Shown: positions 1 to 10,463 of the stretch, in pieces
How the letters are laid out: each line of letters opens with the position of its first letter
How positions within the stretch are numbered: position 1 is the first letter of the stretch
From: Apostichopus leukothele
Lineage: Eukaryota; Echinodermata; Holothuroidea; Aspidochirotida; Stichopodidae
Reading direction: 5' to 3'
NCBI GenBank assembly: GCA_010014835.2
Contig: JAAAKB020120910.1
Span: 1-21,597 of the forward strand
DNA length: 21,597 bases
Notes under the pieces: generated by a model
Told to the model about the DNA's origin: nothing
Seen by the model: only the letters and a program-made list of their open reading frames with translations
The model's database searches: none
Program-made: the position numbers and the translations under genes

Positions 1-112
1 TGCGCGCCAACTCATGGTGGCGCTCCGCTTAGATAGTAACAAGAAAATGGTCAAGCCCCCCCAGAAAATGTTCAAGCGCCCCCCCACTGAAAAAATCCTG
101 GCTACGCCACTG
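1..112. mobile_element. End of a DNA transposon (terminus CAGTGGCGTAGCCAGG), cut by the window edge
   Basis: Read on the minus strand from 112, the sequence begins CAGTGGCGTAGCCAGGATTT and continues through C/G homopolymer tracts (GGGGGGGCGC...GGGGGGGCTTG). CAGTGGCGTAGC-type starts are typical termini of non-autonomous DNA elements in animals. The other end is outside the window. Confidence 0.5.
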
Positions 113-284
113 CTAGCAACACATGGTGATTTGGTCAAGACTTCTTGATTCATATCCACGGATGCCCTTAAGCTTATCTCCAAATCCAATTTTGCCAACA
201 GCCTCTCCTATTCTAATGAGGCGTAATGCATATGTTATCTAATAGGCTGGTCGGTGGGAGATACTGTAGATTATAAACAAGCAT

Positions 285-625
285 TCCACAACTTAACCCT
301 TGGTGACTCCAAATGACAATTGACATAAAAAAATAGGCTTCTTGTACCTAACGTGTCACAACTTCATACTAAATATGAGACTGGTCCAAGCTTCCCTTCT
401 TGAGATATCGTGTTTACAAGGTTTTCACAATTTGACCCAAAATTGAACTTTTGAACTCTTATGACCCCAAATGACCATTGAACTTCACAGAAAAGAATAG
501 AGTTCTTGTACTATATACGATGGATCCACATATCAAGTATTAAGTAAATCCATCATGAACTTCTTGAGTTACTGTGTTTACATGCAAGTGTCACATACAT
601 ACACACACACACGCATGTGTGTGCA
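285..625 (-). repeat. Composite tandem repeat family, copy 1 (minus orientation)
   Basis: Read on the minus strand, it starts with a GT-rich head (GTGTATGTATGTGACAC), then TGTAAACACAGTAACTCAAG, GTACAAGAACTCTATTC, TTCAATGGTCATTTGGGGTC and a second monomer starting CTTGTAAACACGATATCTC. The order and wording match the copy at 5850. An (AC)n microsatellite at 593-612 forms the head. Monomers are roughly 140-150 bp. Confidence 0.8.
593..625. repeat. (AC)n/(GT)n microsatellite with palindromic centre
   Basis: ACATACATACACACACACAC runs into GCATGTGTGTGCAC. The AC and GT halves are complementary and could form a hairpin. This is the head of the minus-strand composite repeat copy. Confidence 0.9.
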
Positions 626-702
626 CCCCACCACCATCACATAGATTCCTTCTGCCTCCAGCAAGGAATCAAAGATTAACTAAGCTTGAAAGTGTACATT
701 AC

Positions 703-1188
703 CTTTCCCCCCTGGATGGCCTCTGGTGTAAACCTCCACAGTAGCACTACCTGCATCTGTTATGCTGCCACAATGATTAACTTCTAGAACTACAGGTTTC
801 CTGAATACTGTTCCATCAGGTTCACATCTTACGACTGGTGTAATTCTTGGTGCCTCAGATGACTGTGGACAGCCCTCTGAAGCAGGATCCATTAGAGTTA
901 TCCTAATCAACTGCCTACGACTCAATGCTCCAGGTGGAATGCTGAGATGTGTTTCGCAGTCTGGTACGAAAAGCACACCCCCCTCTTCATCAAAGTAGTC
1001 ATGGTTGCTAGCAGCTCCATCGGCATCTGGCAGTTCTTGGGTTGAAGGATGATCTGAGCAAGACTCGGCTGATCCAAAACCAGAGTCTTCTCCAAAGCTG
1101 TGGTTCTGTGACTTCTGATCGTTGTCTAGCTGTGTTTCCATTGGGTTTGTAAAACTGTAGTGGAAGCAGGATTTAAGTTCTTTCTTAT
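703..1188 (-). CDS. Exon of a ZU5-domain protein (partial gene)
   Basis: This minus-strand exon encodes about 162 residues without a stop. The second half is a ZU5 domain: it opens with GGVLFVP, has the hallmark LSIPPGALS, then ITPVVRCEPDG and KPVVLEVNHC. ZU5 domains occur in UNC5 receptors, ankyrins, ZO-1 and PIDD, usually near death or UPA domains, and mediate protein contacts in signalling or scaffold proteins. The first half is an acidic, Ser-rich linker containing DSGFGS. A donor (AAAG|GTAATG) ends the exon at 703. The acceptor is either TTTAG before 1188 or the better pyrimidine tract TTCCACTACAG before 1154. The in-frame Met in NPMETQ could be a start if the upstream part is untranslated. 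The next exon should lie left of position 1. Which ZU5 family it belongs to cannot be told from one exon. Confidence 0.85.
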
Positions 1189-1355
1189 CTAAAGGTAACA
1201 CTTACACATACATCTTGCAATGGTTATTTTTAAATGGTCATTAAAATAAGCAAACCACATGTATAGTAACCTATGTCAGTGTTAGCAACCAAATCTTGAC
1301 AAGTTGACAGTAAGTACATGTTAAGTCACTACTAGTGCAAAATGTAAGTATACGT

Positions 1356-1520
1356 CAGTGTTGTAGTACTTTTGCATGTACTCGTTACTCTACTAAGTAC
1401 TGTACTTTTTGAAAGTACTTGGTACTCACACTCTACAAGTACACAGATGTTCAAGTTCTTGTACTCGATTTAATGTACCTGGTGCTTGCTCAGGATGAGC
1501 ACTTTGCCAGTACTTGCATA
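1356..1520. mobile_element. hAT-like terminal fragment (CAGTGTTGTAGTAC...)
   Basis: CAGTGTTGTAGTACTTTTGC followed by repeated GTACTTG/GTACTCG words resembles the end of hAT-type elements that carry GTACT-rich subterminal repeats. GTACT or AGTAC words recur about ten times up to about 1510. No matching right end or 8-bp duplication was found. Confidence 0.45.
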
Positions 1521-1779
1521 TAAAAAAAACTAGCTATGTAAAAGTGATGCTACGACAATAAGCTACATGACTGTTTGATCCTTTTGGCAATTTCTATAAT
1601 ATTGCATTACTCTATAAAATTACTATAGTCATACCTCTCTACCCCAGCAGGTTCACACATGTAGACTAGTGTATTGGCAGTACGAAGATAAAGGATACAT
1701 AATTAGGGCTTGACATAAGCCTTAAAAAGAAACACAGCAAATATGCCATTGGTAGTTTCCAATGGTGAAGGGCATCATA

Positions 1780-1860
1780 CACTGGCATAACCAGACATTT
1801 TCATCTGGTGGGGGAGGGTAGGCTGAGGGGCAAGCAGTTCAAGGCAGGGGGGCAGGTTAC
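1780..1860. mobile_element. Second, diverged CASTGGCRTARCCAG transposon end
   Basis: CACTGGCATAACCAG matches the terminus at 1-112 in 12 of 15 positions. It is likewise followed by a T-rich then G-rich tract (ATTTTCATCTGGTGGGGGAGGG). It points in the opposite direction along the window. The far end was not located. Confidence 0.4.
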
Positions 1861-4800
1861 GGTGCGCAGGATCAGTTCGCTCATTTTAGGTACTTTTGGA
1901 ATATTTCCCATTCCCAAACACTTGAAACCATGGTAACAGTACTAAATCATTTGAGGAGCAGTATAAGTGTCTAATCAGACCATTTCAATAAGGATATAGT
2001 AAAAATACAAGCATCAGACAACAAATTGTTATTTTTCCAGAACAAAAGTTTTATGTACAGTTATATTTTAAAGTGACATTTTTCTCTTAACGAACCTAAT
2101 ACTACCCTATCGTTGTCAGTGTATGGCACAGTGAAGCCTAACCAACTCCGCAATTTCATGCTTTGTCAGCGAAAATGTTTAACCAAAATGACAGATAATC
2201 GTGTATTGTGGTATTAATTTTCTGCACATCAACTCTATAGGGTCCTTGTGTCATTAACTTACAAATTTGAATATCGTGAAACTCGGAATATAGTGGTAAC
2301 AACTTGTTACAATTTGTATATATTGTAGTGGTTGAATGCTCTTATACTTGAACTTCAGATGGGGATTTCTATGTATGTTTATTGTTAGCAGTCTACTTGG
2401 GTTGCTAGTACTATACTCTACTGTGTCTGGGTTGCCTGGGCATAACCAAGGGGTCATGATATCAAATTATCGATGCTCCACAAACTTTTTTATTGGTTTA
2501 GAATGAATATGGACACAACATGATTATGAATGCCTTTAAAACACATTACATACTGTACTTTGTAAGCTCAACCTGTTCGCTGTGATAAATTGTTATATCA
2601 AATTTCATGTTTTCACTGTTAGTTTGTACATTCTCCGTCCGTGAACAACCTCCGCACATGAAAAATTCCCATACATACTGTAAGATAGCGAACCATTTTA
2701 CACAGTTAATTTCCATTGAGATTGGTCATTGTTAAATATCAGGTTCAACTTAAAACTTGCTTCTAGTTTGCCACGGTACTGCTTTTATCATTCTGTGAAA
2801 TGTTTGTAACGATAGTCTTGCTAATATTGGGGTTTGACTAGTCCATTAGTCACTCGCAGAAAAGTTGAGCGTAGTGCATTTTCTATGTACGCCAAAGCTA
2901 AATTCTACTCACCAGTTCTACTCGCGAGTTGGCGACTAAAATGTCGAGGCCTGACCACAAGTGTCTGACGGTTCACTTGGGTTCATTTACCATCGTAAAC
3001 ATTTGTATTTTCTAGGAATTCACAGCTAACACAGACAAGCTAAGCGAAAATTGTCAAATATTTCCATTGCATCTACTGTAATTTTGCTTTGTCTAGAGTG
3101 AAAAATCATATCAGTTTTGGCTTCAATTAGTGATCAATTGAGTACATCATTGCTTTCATTTTACTGTCAAGTCCATTTGGCCTCAACAGATTGTGACAAA
3201 AGTCACGAAAAATGCAGCTTTTTATAAGGTGTCAAGTATGTACAGGTCTTTTTCATGCTGAAGCTAGATTTCTTGCTGGTGGAGCCTCTTGACACTTGCA
3301 AGAAATTTGACAGAGCACTCTTTTCTATCCCCTAATCATGATCCTTTTCCATGTTTGCTGCCTAGAGTCTGACTCATATAGTATAGATGTTATGAAGGAG
3401 GAATGCCCACTGGTTATCTTTCATATATCAAATTTAAAAAGTCTGATCATTGACACCAGTATCACATTAAACAGCATCTCACTTACATTGTTGCCTTTGT
3501 TACACATGCTAGACGGTTTCCTTCTCTGCACTTATGATATTTATCATGTTTGCTTACTTGGCTGCTGTCATCAGTGTCACTCCAATATTGCAGAGTAGAC
3601 ATTTAGTGCATGAATTTTATGAGGCAGTGACTCTGGAGGTGTTAAAATAATATGAATGTAGTTGAATATCCTCTGTGGAGGCCCTGACTGAATGCATGTT
3701 TGTCATAATCAACACCTCAAATGTCTCTGGATATATGTATATGAAAATACAGATCCATGTCAAAGCAACACATAGTGTATGCTTAGTAAGGTTTGTCTAG
3801 AGTGTTTGTTAGCTATATGGCAGCATGCTAGCAAGATGGTGAACAGAACTAGGACAGATGTGTTGTGAACCCAAACTGTTGTTAGGATTGTGAATATTCT
3901 GTAGATGTTAGTTCTTGTTTGTGATAATCACACATTTCCATCCTACTGTATATGGTTATTTTCACAATCAGTGTAACTTTTGTACACTAAGGGCCAAAAT
4001 TTCAAACACCATATATATTGAAATTTTTACTAACATCACATGTAAAAGGGTTCAAAATTTGGAATTTCAACTTTTCGGAGCTTAAACATATACATTTATG
4101 GGTGTAATTTTTTCTGTGACTGTAGCATTCTAGGAAAATTTAAACAAAAAGATGTTTTTATTAAGCAACCATATGTACACAATTTAAATCAGTACTCTGA
4201 CTCAAGTAAACTTCAAGTTAACTATGATTATATGTAACTTTAAAATGAAAATGATTTTGCAAAAACTTTTGAATACTGTTGTAGATATTTCCATGTTAAT
4301 TCACAATTTATTAGAAAATCAAGCATTTTTTTCTTAATTTTAAATATAATCTATTTTAGAAAAAGATAAGTTCATTTCACAGACCCTTAATAAAGTCTCC
4401 TCACAGAGGGCTAATATCCAATGTGAGTTGCCAAATATTCCATAATGCATTTTTGCAAAAGTTGGAATTTTTACACTTACTTGAGATGATGATGTAACAT
4501 TGTTTATAGTGGAGATCAAAGTTCATTTGGTGTTAGCTGAAGCCAAAACAGGAAATCTTGTAAACACTTTATTTCATGAACGGAATCTTGGATAAATATC
4601 ATAAGTACTTGGATGCTCCATCATTTTGGATGCTTATCAAATTCAGATTGCATGGTAACTCAACACCCTCAAATAGGTAAAATGATAACTTGTTATCACA
4701 TGATGTGATCACCTTGGAGCTACTGAAATAAAACAAAAATACTAGTAGGACTATGTTCCACCCAAAGGGGTGGCCCAAAGCTGGTGTTCTATAACCAAAC

Positions 4801-5849
4801 CACATCTCCTCAAGTGAACATATTGATCATTCTATCTTATTTTGGTACATTTATTCGACAAACAAATTTGCTGTTTGGACAACAGAAAAAAAAGTCCATA
4901 ATGATTAATGCTTTTCTGAAAGCAGTTCTTGTTTAGAATAAGAATGACATTCAAAGTGACATCAGTGCTATTAGCCATGATCTGATAATTTGCCTATTTT
5001 GTTTTGATTTTTAGCTCCTTGATTTTCCTCTGAATGTAATATTCATCTATCTTTCAAGAAACATTGAGGAGCATAGGGGGAAATAAGAATAGTAGAATAT
5101 TGAAGGAGAGTCTTGCTGAGATAGAGTATTCTTACTCTTAGAAACCTTCAAGGTTCCTTGAATTGACAGTTCTTGTCACGCTTATTGTAGCTACTAGAAA
5201 ACCAAGTGCCTCTTGATAGGAAGAGGCCACTTTTGCTGAGCTGAATTTTTTGCCTTGACTGGTTTGGACTGTTGAGTCTTCCTATGAACAAAGTTCCATT
5301 TTTGACCAAAAAAATAAGACTTCTAGCAAAGATAAAAAGAGGATGCCCCTACAGCTAAAAGCAGTTGCAGTAGTTTCAACATAACTTTTGCCTTTTGAAA
5401 AAGTAAGATCTAATCCACACAACCTAGAGGCTAGAGGCCAGGTTAAGTTGTGGATTGCTTAGTGACTAAAAGAACAGGAAAGAAATCTCCGGCCACTGAT
5501 GTTTATCTTTCTCTAGAGTCAAGCTATATGTTTTCTGTTTCTGTTCTTGGTGGGCCATAAATATGGGAAATTAGACTCAAAGGTATAAATAAAGCTTACA
5601 ATTATATCTGGGAATTCTTAAACAGAGTGAAAGCAATAGATTTCTTAGTGGGTAATGTTTATAGACATGCAGATTTGTTAACGTACCATCCCAAATTTTG
5701 TGGGTAACAAACTGATTCTTTTCTTTTATTTTGCTATTGTCACAAGATGGTGTTGCAATTTCTTTGTACTTGTGGTGATGTTTTGAAGCATTGCTTTATT
5801 ATATATATTGCCAGAGGCGAAAGGAACCTATGTGGTGGTGTGGCATTTT
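1861..5849. other. No gene recognised
   Basis: This is AT-rich non-coding sequence with frequent stops on both strands. The longest frames (3338-3598 plus, 4599-4805 minus) have no recognisable motif or splice context. A CpG-bearing patch at 2860-2960 (ACTCGCGAGTTGGCGACTAA) looks like an old transposon piece. Confidence 0.6.
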
Positions 5850-6455
5850 TGTGTGTGTGTCTGTGTGTATGTGACACCTACTTGTAAACACAGTAACTCA
5901 AAAAGTTCATGTTAGATGAACTTCATGCTTGGTAAGTGGATCCGTCTTTTGACTACAAGAGTCCTATTCTTTTCTGTGATCAAAGGTCATTCGAGGTCAA
6001 CATAGGTCAAAGTTTGAAAACCTATATAATAATTCCAAAAGTAAATCTTTGTTGAAATTCATACTTAGTATATCCCTCTAGTCTTGGAGGTTACAAGAAC
6101 CCTAATGAAATTGATAGAGGTCAGTGGTCATTTGAGGTCAAAGTCTGAAAGCCTAGTAAACATGATAACTCAAAAGTTACATCATGGTAGATCTCCATTG
6201 GTTAGTACTAGTACTATATTGACATTGGTGGAGGTCAAATGTCATTTGAGATTGACATAGCTCAATGTGTGAAAATCTTGTAAACATGATAACTCAAAGA
6301 GCACAACTTGGCATCAGTGCATACTTGGTATAGAAGAGAGTGGAGGTCGAAGTGGATAAATTATGTATAAACATGGTTATAAAGCATATCTTGGTTGAAG
6401 CATGTAATTTGGTATGTAGATTCCCCTTTTTGAGTACAAGAATCCCATTGAAATT
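5850..6455 (+). repeat. Composite tandem repeat family, copy 2, first part
   Basis: The head GTGTGTCTGTGTGTATGTGACAC is followed by four or so monomers. Each runs TTGTAAACA(C)(G/A)ATAACTC, CTTGGTAAGTGGATCC, ACAAGAGTCCTATTC, then AAAGGTCATTCGAGGTCA. The last monomer is cut at about 6455 by inserted elements. Confidence 0.8.
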
Positions 6456-6460
6456 CAGAA

Positions 6461-6640
6461 GTTGATCAATCAATCAGAAGTCATTTATATAGCGCCAATA
6501 TCAAGAACAAAGACCTGTGCTTAAAGATACACTTGTTCAAACAGATAAAAGTTTAGCAGTTTCTTGCAAATATCAACAGTCTAAAAGCATTCTTAATGTG
6601 GCTTGGAAGTATTGTTGTTCGTAAATATCCAAACCAGTTA
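6461..6640. repeat. SINE-like interspersed fragment with TTTATATAGCGCC motif
   Basis: ATCAATCAATCAG followed by CATTTATATAGCGCCAATAT resembles a short-repeat motif common in marine animal genomes. It interrupts the tandem repeat just before the pogo-like element. No A/B box pair or tail could be identified, so the family and exact ends are uncertain. Confidence 0.4.
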
Positions 6641-6651
6641 TTTTTGGGATA

Positions 6652-7562
6652 CAATAAAACTCTGATTATCTGAACCACTTCATCAGAAACCCCTGATTTT
6701 CCCAGCGGCCATCCGTTCATTAATAAAAATCAGGGGGCCATGACTCCAAGTACTCATGAATATTATGTACAATATAAATTTGTCAACTAACGTAACGATC
6801 AGCTTTCACATTCTTTTGACAAAGCATGTCTATTTTCATGCATTCTTCCATTGCCTTATCAAAAGATAATCACCGAACTTCATAAATGTCTGATTGTTGT
6901 TTGTATCAAGAGTGTTACGCTTTTTTCCTGATCACACATTCACAACAATAATTGTTAATTAGGCTAGCACTGGTGTGCTCAGCATGCAGACTATGGCCTT
7001 TCATAATTACATGATACCTGATATGAGCTGATTAGCCATTGTAGCATTATTAACACAATGCATTTTTGAATGTATATCTTTCTTTCTTTCTTTTCAAGAA
7101 CCACAGCTTCTTAAAAGAACCCAAATTTCTCCCAATCGTAGAGATGATTTTTTGAAAACAAATACATCTTAATAACCAAGGGCAAAGGTAGAGTTAATAA
7201 CATGTCCATTACAGAGATTTCATACTAAAAATAGTCAATGATGCTTTTCCAATTTTCCAGTGATTTGATTGACTCATAGTCCCTAACCCATTGTCTGCAA
7301 ACATTCTTGCATTAGTGCTCAATGAACACAAAGTTGCTCGTACAGGCTATCATATGTGTGCATTCAAATATGATAATGTTAGGCCTTATCACAAGTTTCG
7401 ATAAGAAGTGCTCATGGTTCGCAGTTGTTTCTGATATGTTCATAATATGTATCGCATTACATGGGTGTCTTATAGTCGAAAATAAGTTAATTTGATTCTC
7501 CAAACATTTTGAATATATCTGAACTACCTTCACCGACCAGTTTGGATAATCAGAGTTTACTG
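6652..7562. mobile_element. Non-autonomous pogo/Tigger-like DNA transposon with TA duplication
   Basis: The left end reads CAATAAAACTCTGATTATCT and the right end, reverse-complemented, reads CAGTAAACTCTGATTATCC. The two match over about 20 bases. Both are flanked by TA (6650-6651 and 7563-7564), the target duplication of Tc1/mariner/pogo elements. The CAGT(A)AACTCTGATTATC terminus resembles Tigger/pogo ends. The 911-bp interior has no transposase-like reading frame, so it depends on an autonomous relative. It sits inside an older composite tandem repeat whose monomers resume after it. Confidence 0.8.
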
Positions 7563-7574
7563 TATGTTCTTAAA

Positions 7575-7785
7575 TTTGGCAAGTTGGCATTTAATAGGTC
7601 CCCTTGCTGAGTACAAGAATGGTTTTGAAATTGATGGAGGTCAGAGTTAATCTGAAAACCTTGTACACATGATAACCACAAAGTAAATCTTGAATGAACT
7701 TTGTACTTGATAAGTAGATTGGCCTTTGTGCAAGATCATTGCTGATCTCTTGAAGTCAGTGATGTTCAACATTTGAAAATCTTGT
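7575..7785 (+). repeat. Composite tandem repeat family, copy 2, continuation
   Basis: After the pogo-like element the same monomer wording resumes: GAGTACAAGAATGG, GATGGAGGTCAGAG, CTTGTACACATGATAACC and TTGATAAGTAGATT. This shows that the array was continuous before the insertions. Confidence 0.7.
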
Positions 7786-8824
7786 TTGAAGTGTTACTGT
7801 TTAATATTCTCGTACACAATTTGGAAAGGAACCACTAAGTCAACTGGCTCTCTGGTTTATATCACTTTTTGTGTTTTTATTAATCCTTCATTATCAGGTT
7901 TCTTCCAAGTTGGAAGAAGCAAGTTTCTTCCAGTTTCTTTCATGAAAGGCAAAGAAAAACTAAAATATTGGAGAACAATTGATCCAAACAATTTCATATT
8001 GGTAAATTAGTCCACTGTGTGACAAATCTAACAAGTAAAACCTACAGAGAGTTGAGACAGATACTGCTGTCATGTAATCAAGTAATTCTTTTTAATCACA
8101 AATTGTCAATAACCCATGCCTACAAATGGGAAGATTTCTACTGACATTGCTTCACTTAAACCAAGCACACTTGTTAGCACTAACAAGTTTACCTCAGTCC
8201 AAGAACCAATCTAAAATCTACTGTATTCATACCCTGGCTTGTGTTTAAGAACCTTACCCTATTATTAGTTTGGCCAATGAGGACAAAAGTTTCAAAACAC
8301 CCTTTGTTGAATTCTGAATACTAAAATAGCCTTATTCCTTTTACAGTCACATATTATGACAGGGATTGCCTAAGAAAATGTGCAGTGTTCACTCACATAC
8401 AGTACATGTATAGTACATAACATCAGATAGTGGCACTGCATACCCCACATTTCACTATTGCTTATTCTTCCAAGGAAATAAGTAGACTGGGTGTAGATAA
8501 GACCTGCAACTTGAAAAAATAGGCTAAATGACTTGACAAAAGAGGCTAAAACATGTTAAAGTTGTCTAATGTGCTTGTGCAAAGTACTTTGTGTTTAGAT
8601 TAAAACAATGACAGATAGACCAATGATCCAAGTGGGATTTTTCATTCATCAAAGAATGTGTCATTCCTTGTTAAACTGTTCTTTGCACATGTTTGTCATG
8701 AATCTGTTAAATTTATAGGCATATTCGGTGGCTGAAGTTAACTGCTCAATAAAAATGTTTAACATTTTCTGCATTTTCTTCAATGTTTGTTTTTCTTGAT
8801 AATATTTATCTCACTTGTTCACAG
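7786..8824. other. No gene recognised
   Basis: AT-rich sequence. A segment at 7899-8002 lies between acceptor-like and donor-like sites, but its phase does not fit the exon-like sequence at 8825. Confidence 0.5.
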
Positions 8825-8987
8825 AGGAAAAGAAAATTTATACAAAAAAGTGATGGAATTCCAAAAACAGAGAACCTTCCCAGCGAAGCAAGCCGTCCAA
8901 ATGTGTGAGATTGCAATGATAAAGCAACAAGCAGATTTAGCAAAAAAGTTATTGAAGACTTATAGGAGAGTTATTGAAGAATTCTAA
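8825..8987 (+). pseudogene. Putative isolated terminal exon or relic encoding a helical hairpin
   Basis: After an acceptor-like CTTGTTCACAG, 53 codons run to TAA at 8985. They encode ENLYKKVMEFQKQ, then AKQAVQMCEIAMIKQ and DLAKKLLKTYRRVIEEF. Composition and spacing look like real protein: two amphipathic helices with small residues at A/L positions, as in TPR/PPR-type repeats. A weak resemblance to an N-terminal segment of PTCD2 (CE...LAK...Y) was noted from memory but is not reliable. It cannot be part of the ZNF608/609 transcript without ending it. No partner exon with a matching phase was found, so it may be the last exon of an unseen gene or a fragment. It could also be a chance open frame. 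Confidence 0.4.
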
Positions 8988-10333
8988 TTATTGTTATGAT
9001 GTCATAGACCACCCACTACTGTATGTTCTAGGGTAGAATTGAAGGCCAGAAGGAAAAACCCATCCAATCAACCACATCTTGATTTAGCCACAAGATATTG
9101 AAATGGGATTTTCAACTCAGTGTTGAATATTTTTCTTTCTACACTGTATGCCACTGGAATATATCCCATTAATCAGTTTTAGTGGTGTATACAGGGATAC
9201 ACACTCATTTAATGAACAGAACCACCTGGTGTAAAAGCTGGTATAAAAAAAGAGTATGTTACAGAGATCTAACCCATCCACTTACCATAGGTTCACCTTT
9301 ACAATCTCCTAGCTAGGAGCACATTAAGGAAGTCCTCCTACATCACACTTTGCAGAAATATTACTAACAGTTTGTATTCACTAGCCTAACCATAGTACTT
9401 CATAGTATAATATACTTTTCCAGCTTGTTCGCTCACACTCCGCTGTGACCTGCTAATTGTCAACACCATTAACGTTCTTTTCAGTGCATGATTGAACAGT
9501 CATATTGTCTGCTTATAGTAGCACTCCAAGATGCTTCCAGTTAAAGATAACAATGCATTGCATACGCAAATGCATTGTTATCTTTAGCAAAGCAGGTACT
9601 TGCAAAGTTGCAATGCATTTCAGTACCAAAATTATACCAACATATTGAATTTACCACCAGATTCACTCAAAAACCATTCCGATGAACATTTCATGTAAAC
9701 ATTATGTATTTTTTCTCCCTAGAATACAGTAGGTTTACTGTTGATACTGTGTATCTGTTTAAGTGTTAGTCTGGGCTATGCTAAATTTTGATGTTTGTAT
9801 CGACAAGTAACATGCTCTCTCAAGAGGTGTTGTCATACATGTACATTGATGAAAGTACCATTGGCTCGCTCATGTATGCTTGCAATAGATGTTACAGGTA
9901 CATGGTAAATACAACAAGTTAATCTCAGTTTAAAATAACAAAATTCTATGATTTAAACCACTGATTTAGAAAGAGGTATGACTTTCAACAGTGTGATTTT
10001 TATATTGGCCAACCCTGAATAGGTTAACCAGAACACTTCAAAAACCAGCATGTCTCTGTTTGCATTTTTGACAAACAGTTTTAATTCATCTGCACATTCT
10101 TTGTAGAAGAGTTGATTCCTGCAAAACAGAACTAGTTGTACCTAGCTCGTTTGAAATATTCTGTAGCTTTATAAAGCTAAACGATTTCCATTTGTGAAAC
10201 TCCCACAAGAAGCAGTGTATGGCTTTGTGTGAGTAATATACAACAGAGTTATGTCATGGAGTTGCTGTCATTAAGCAAGGCAATGTGTAGAAGAAGCATT
10301 GACCCTTATACTTCCTAAATTTATCATTCACAG
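8988..10333. other. Probable intron upstream of exon A
   Basis: Apart from the perfect inverted repeat at 9542-9586, nothing is recognised. The last 30 bases form the pyrimidine-rich acceptor of exon A. Confidence 0.6.
9542..9586. repeat. Perfect 18-bp inverted repeat with 9-bp loop
   Basis: The left arm TAAAGATAACAATGCATT (9542-9559) and right arm AATGCATTGTTATCTTTA (9569-9586) are exact reverse complements, separated by GCATACGCA. There is no T-run for a polymerase III end. It could be the core of a small palindromic MITE. Confidence 0.95.
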
Positions 10334-10463
10334 TCATCCAGTTGCAGTATAGGAGTCGACACTATGGACATGGGGACCATAACAGAACCAGAATCATTAG
10401 GACCATGTGAACCTGGCACAGCAGTTACTCTAGAGGGTATTGTCTGGCATGAAAACGATCAAG
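10334..10463 (+). CDS. ZNF609: ZNF608/609 ortholog, exon A (start of conserved block)
   Basis: This exon encodes [10 protein letters not shown], then [12 protein letters not shown] and [11 protein letters not shown]. From memory, it aligns with vertebrate ZNF609 ([30 protein letters not shown]), the beginning of the family's most conserved block. The acceptor is TCATTCACAG before 10334 (phase 0) and the donor is CAAG|GTAACT (phase 1). The frame is open before the ATG at 10364, so that ATG is probably internal. Vertebrate ZNF608/609 are nuclear transcription regulators; ZNF609 has been linked to Integrator and NIPBL. The large N-terminal exon that should precede this one, with the family's acidic DEWDIGVG-like segment, was not found in positions 1-10333. 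It must lie further left, or the gene has a different 5' structure here. Confidence 0.94.

Noticed and set aside
3338-3598. 86-codon plus-strand frame
   Set aside because: The composition is AT-driven, there is no family motif and no splice or promoter context, and the length is expected by chance in this much DNA.
7899-8002. Possible exon between TTATCAG and TTG|GTAAAT
   Set aside because: Its phase does not join to 8825 or 10334, and the encoded peptide matches nothing known.
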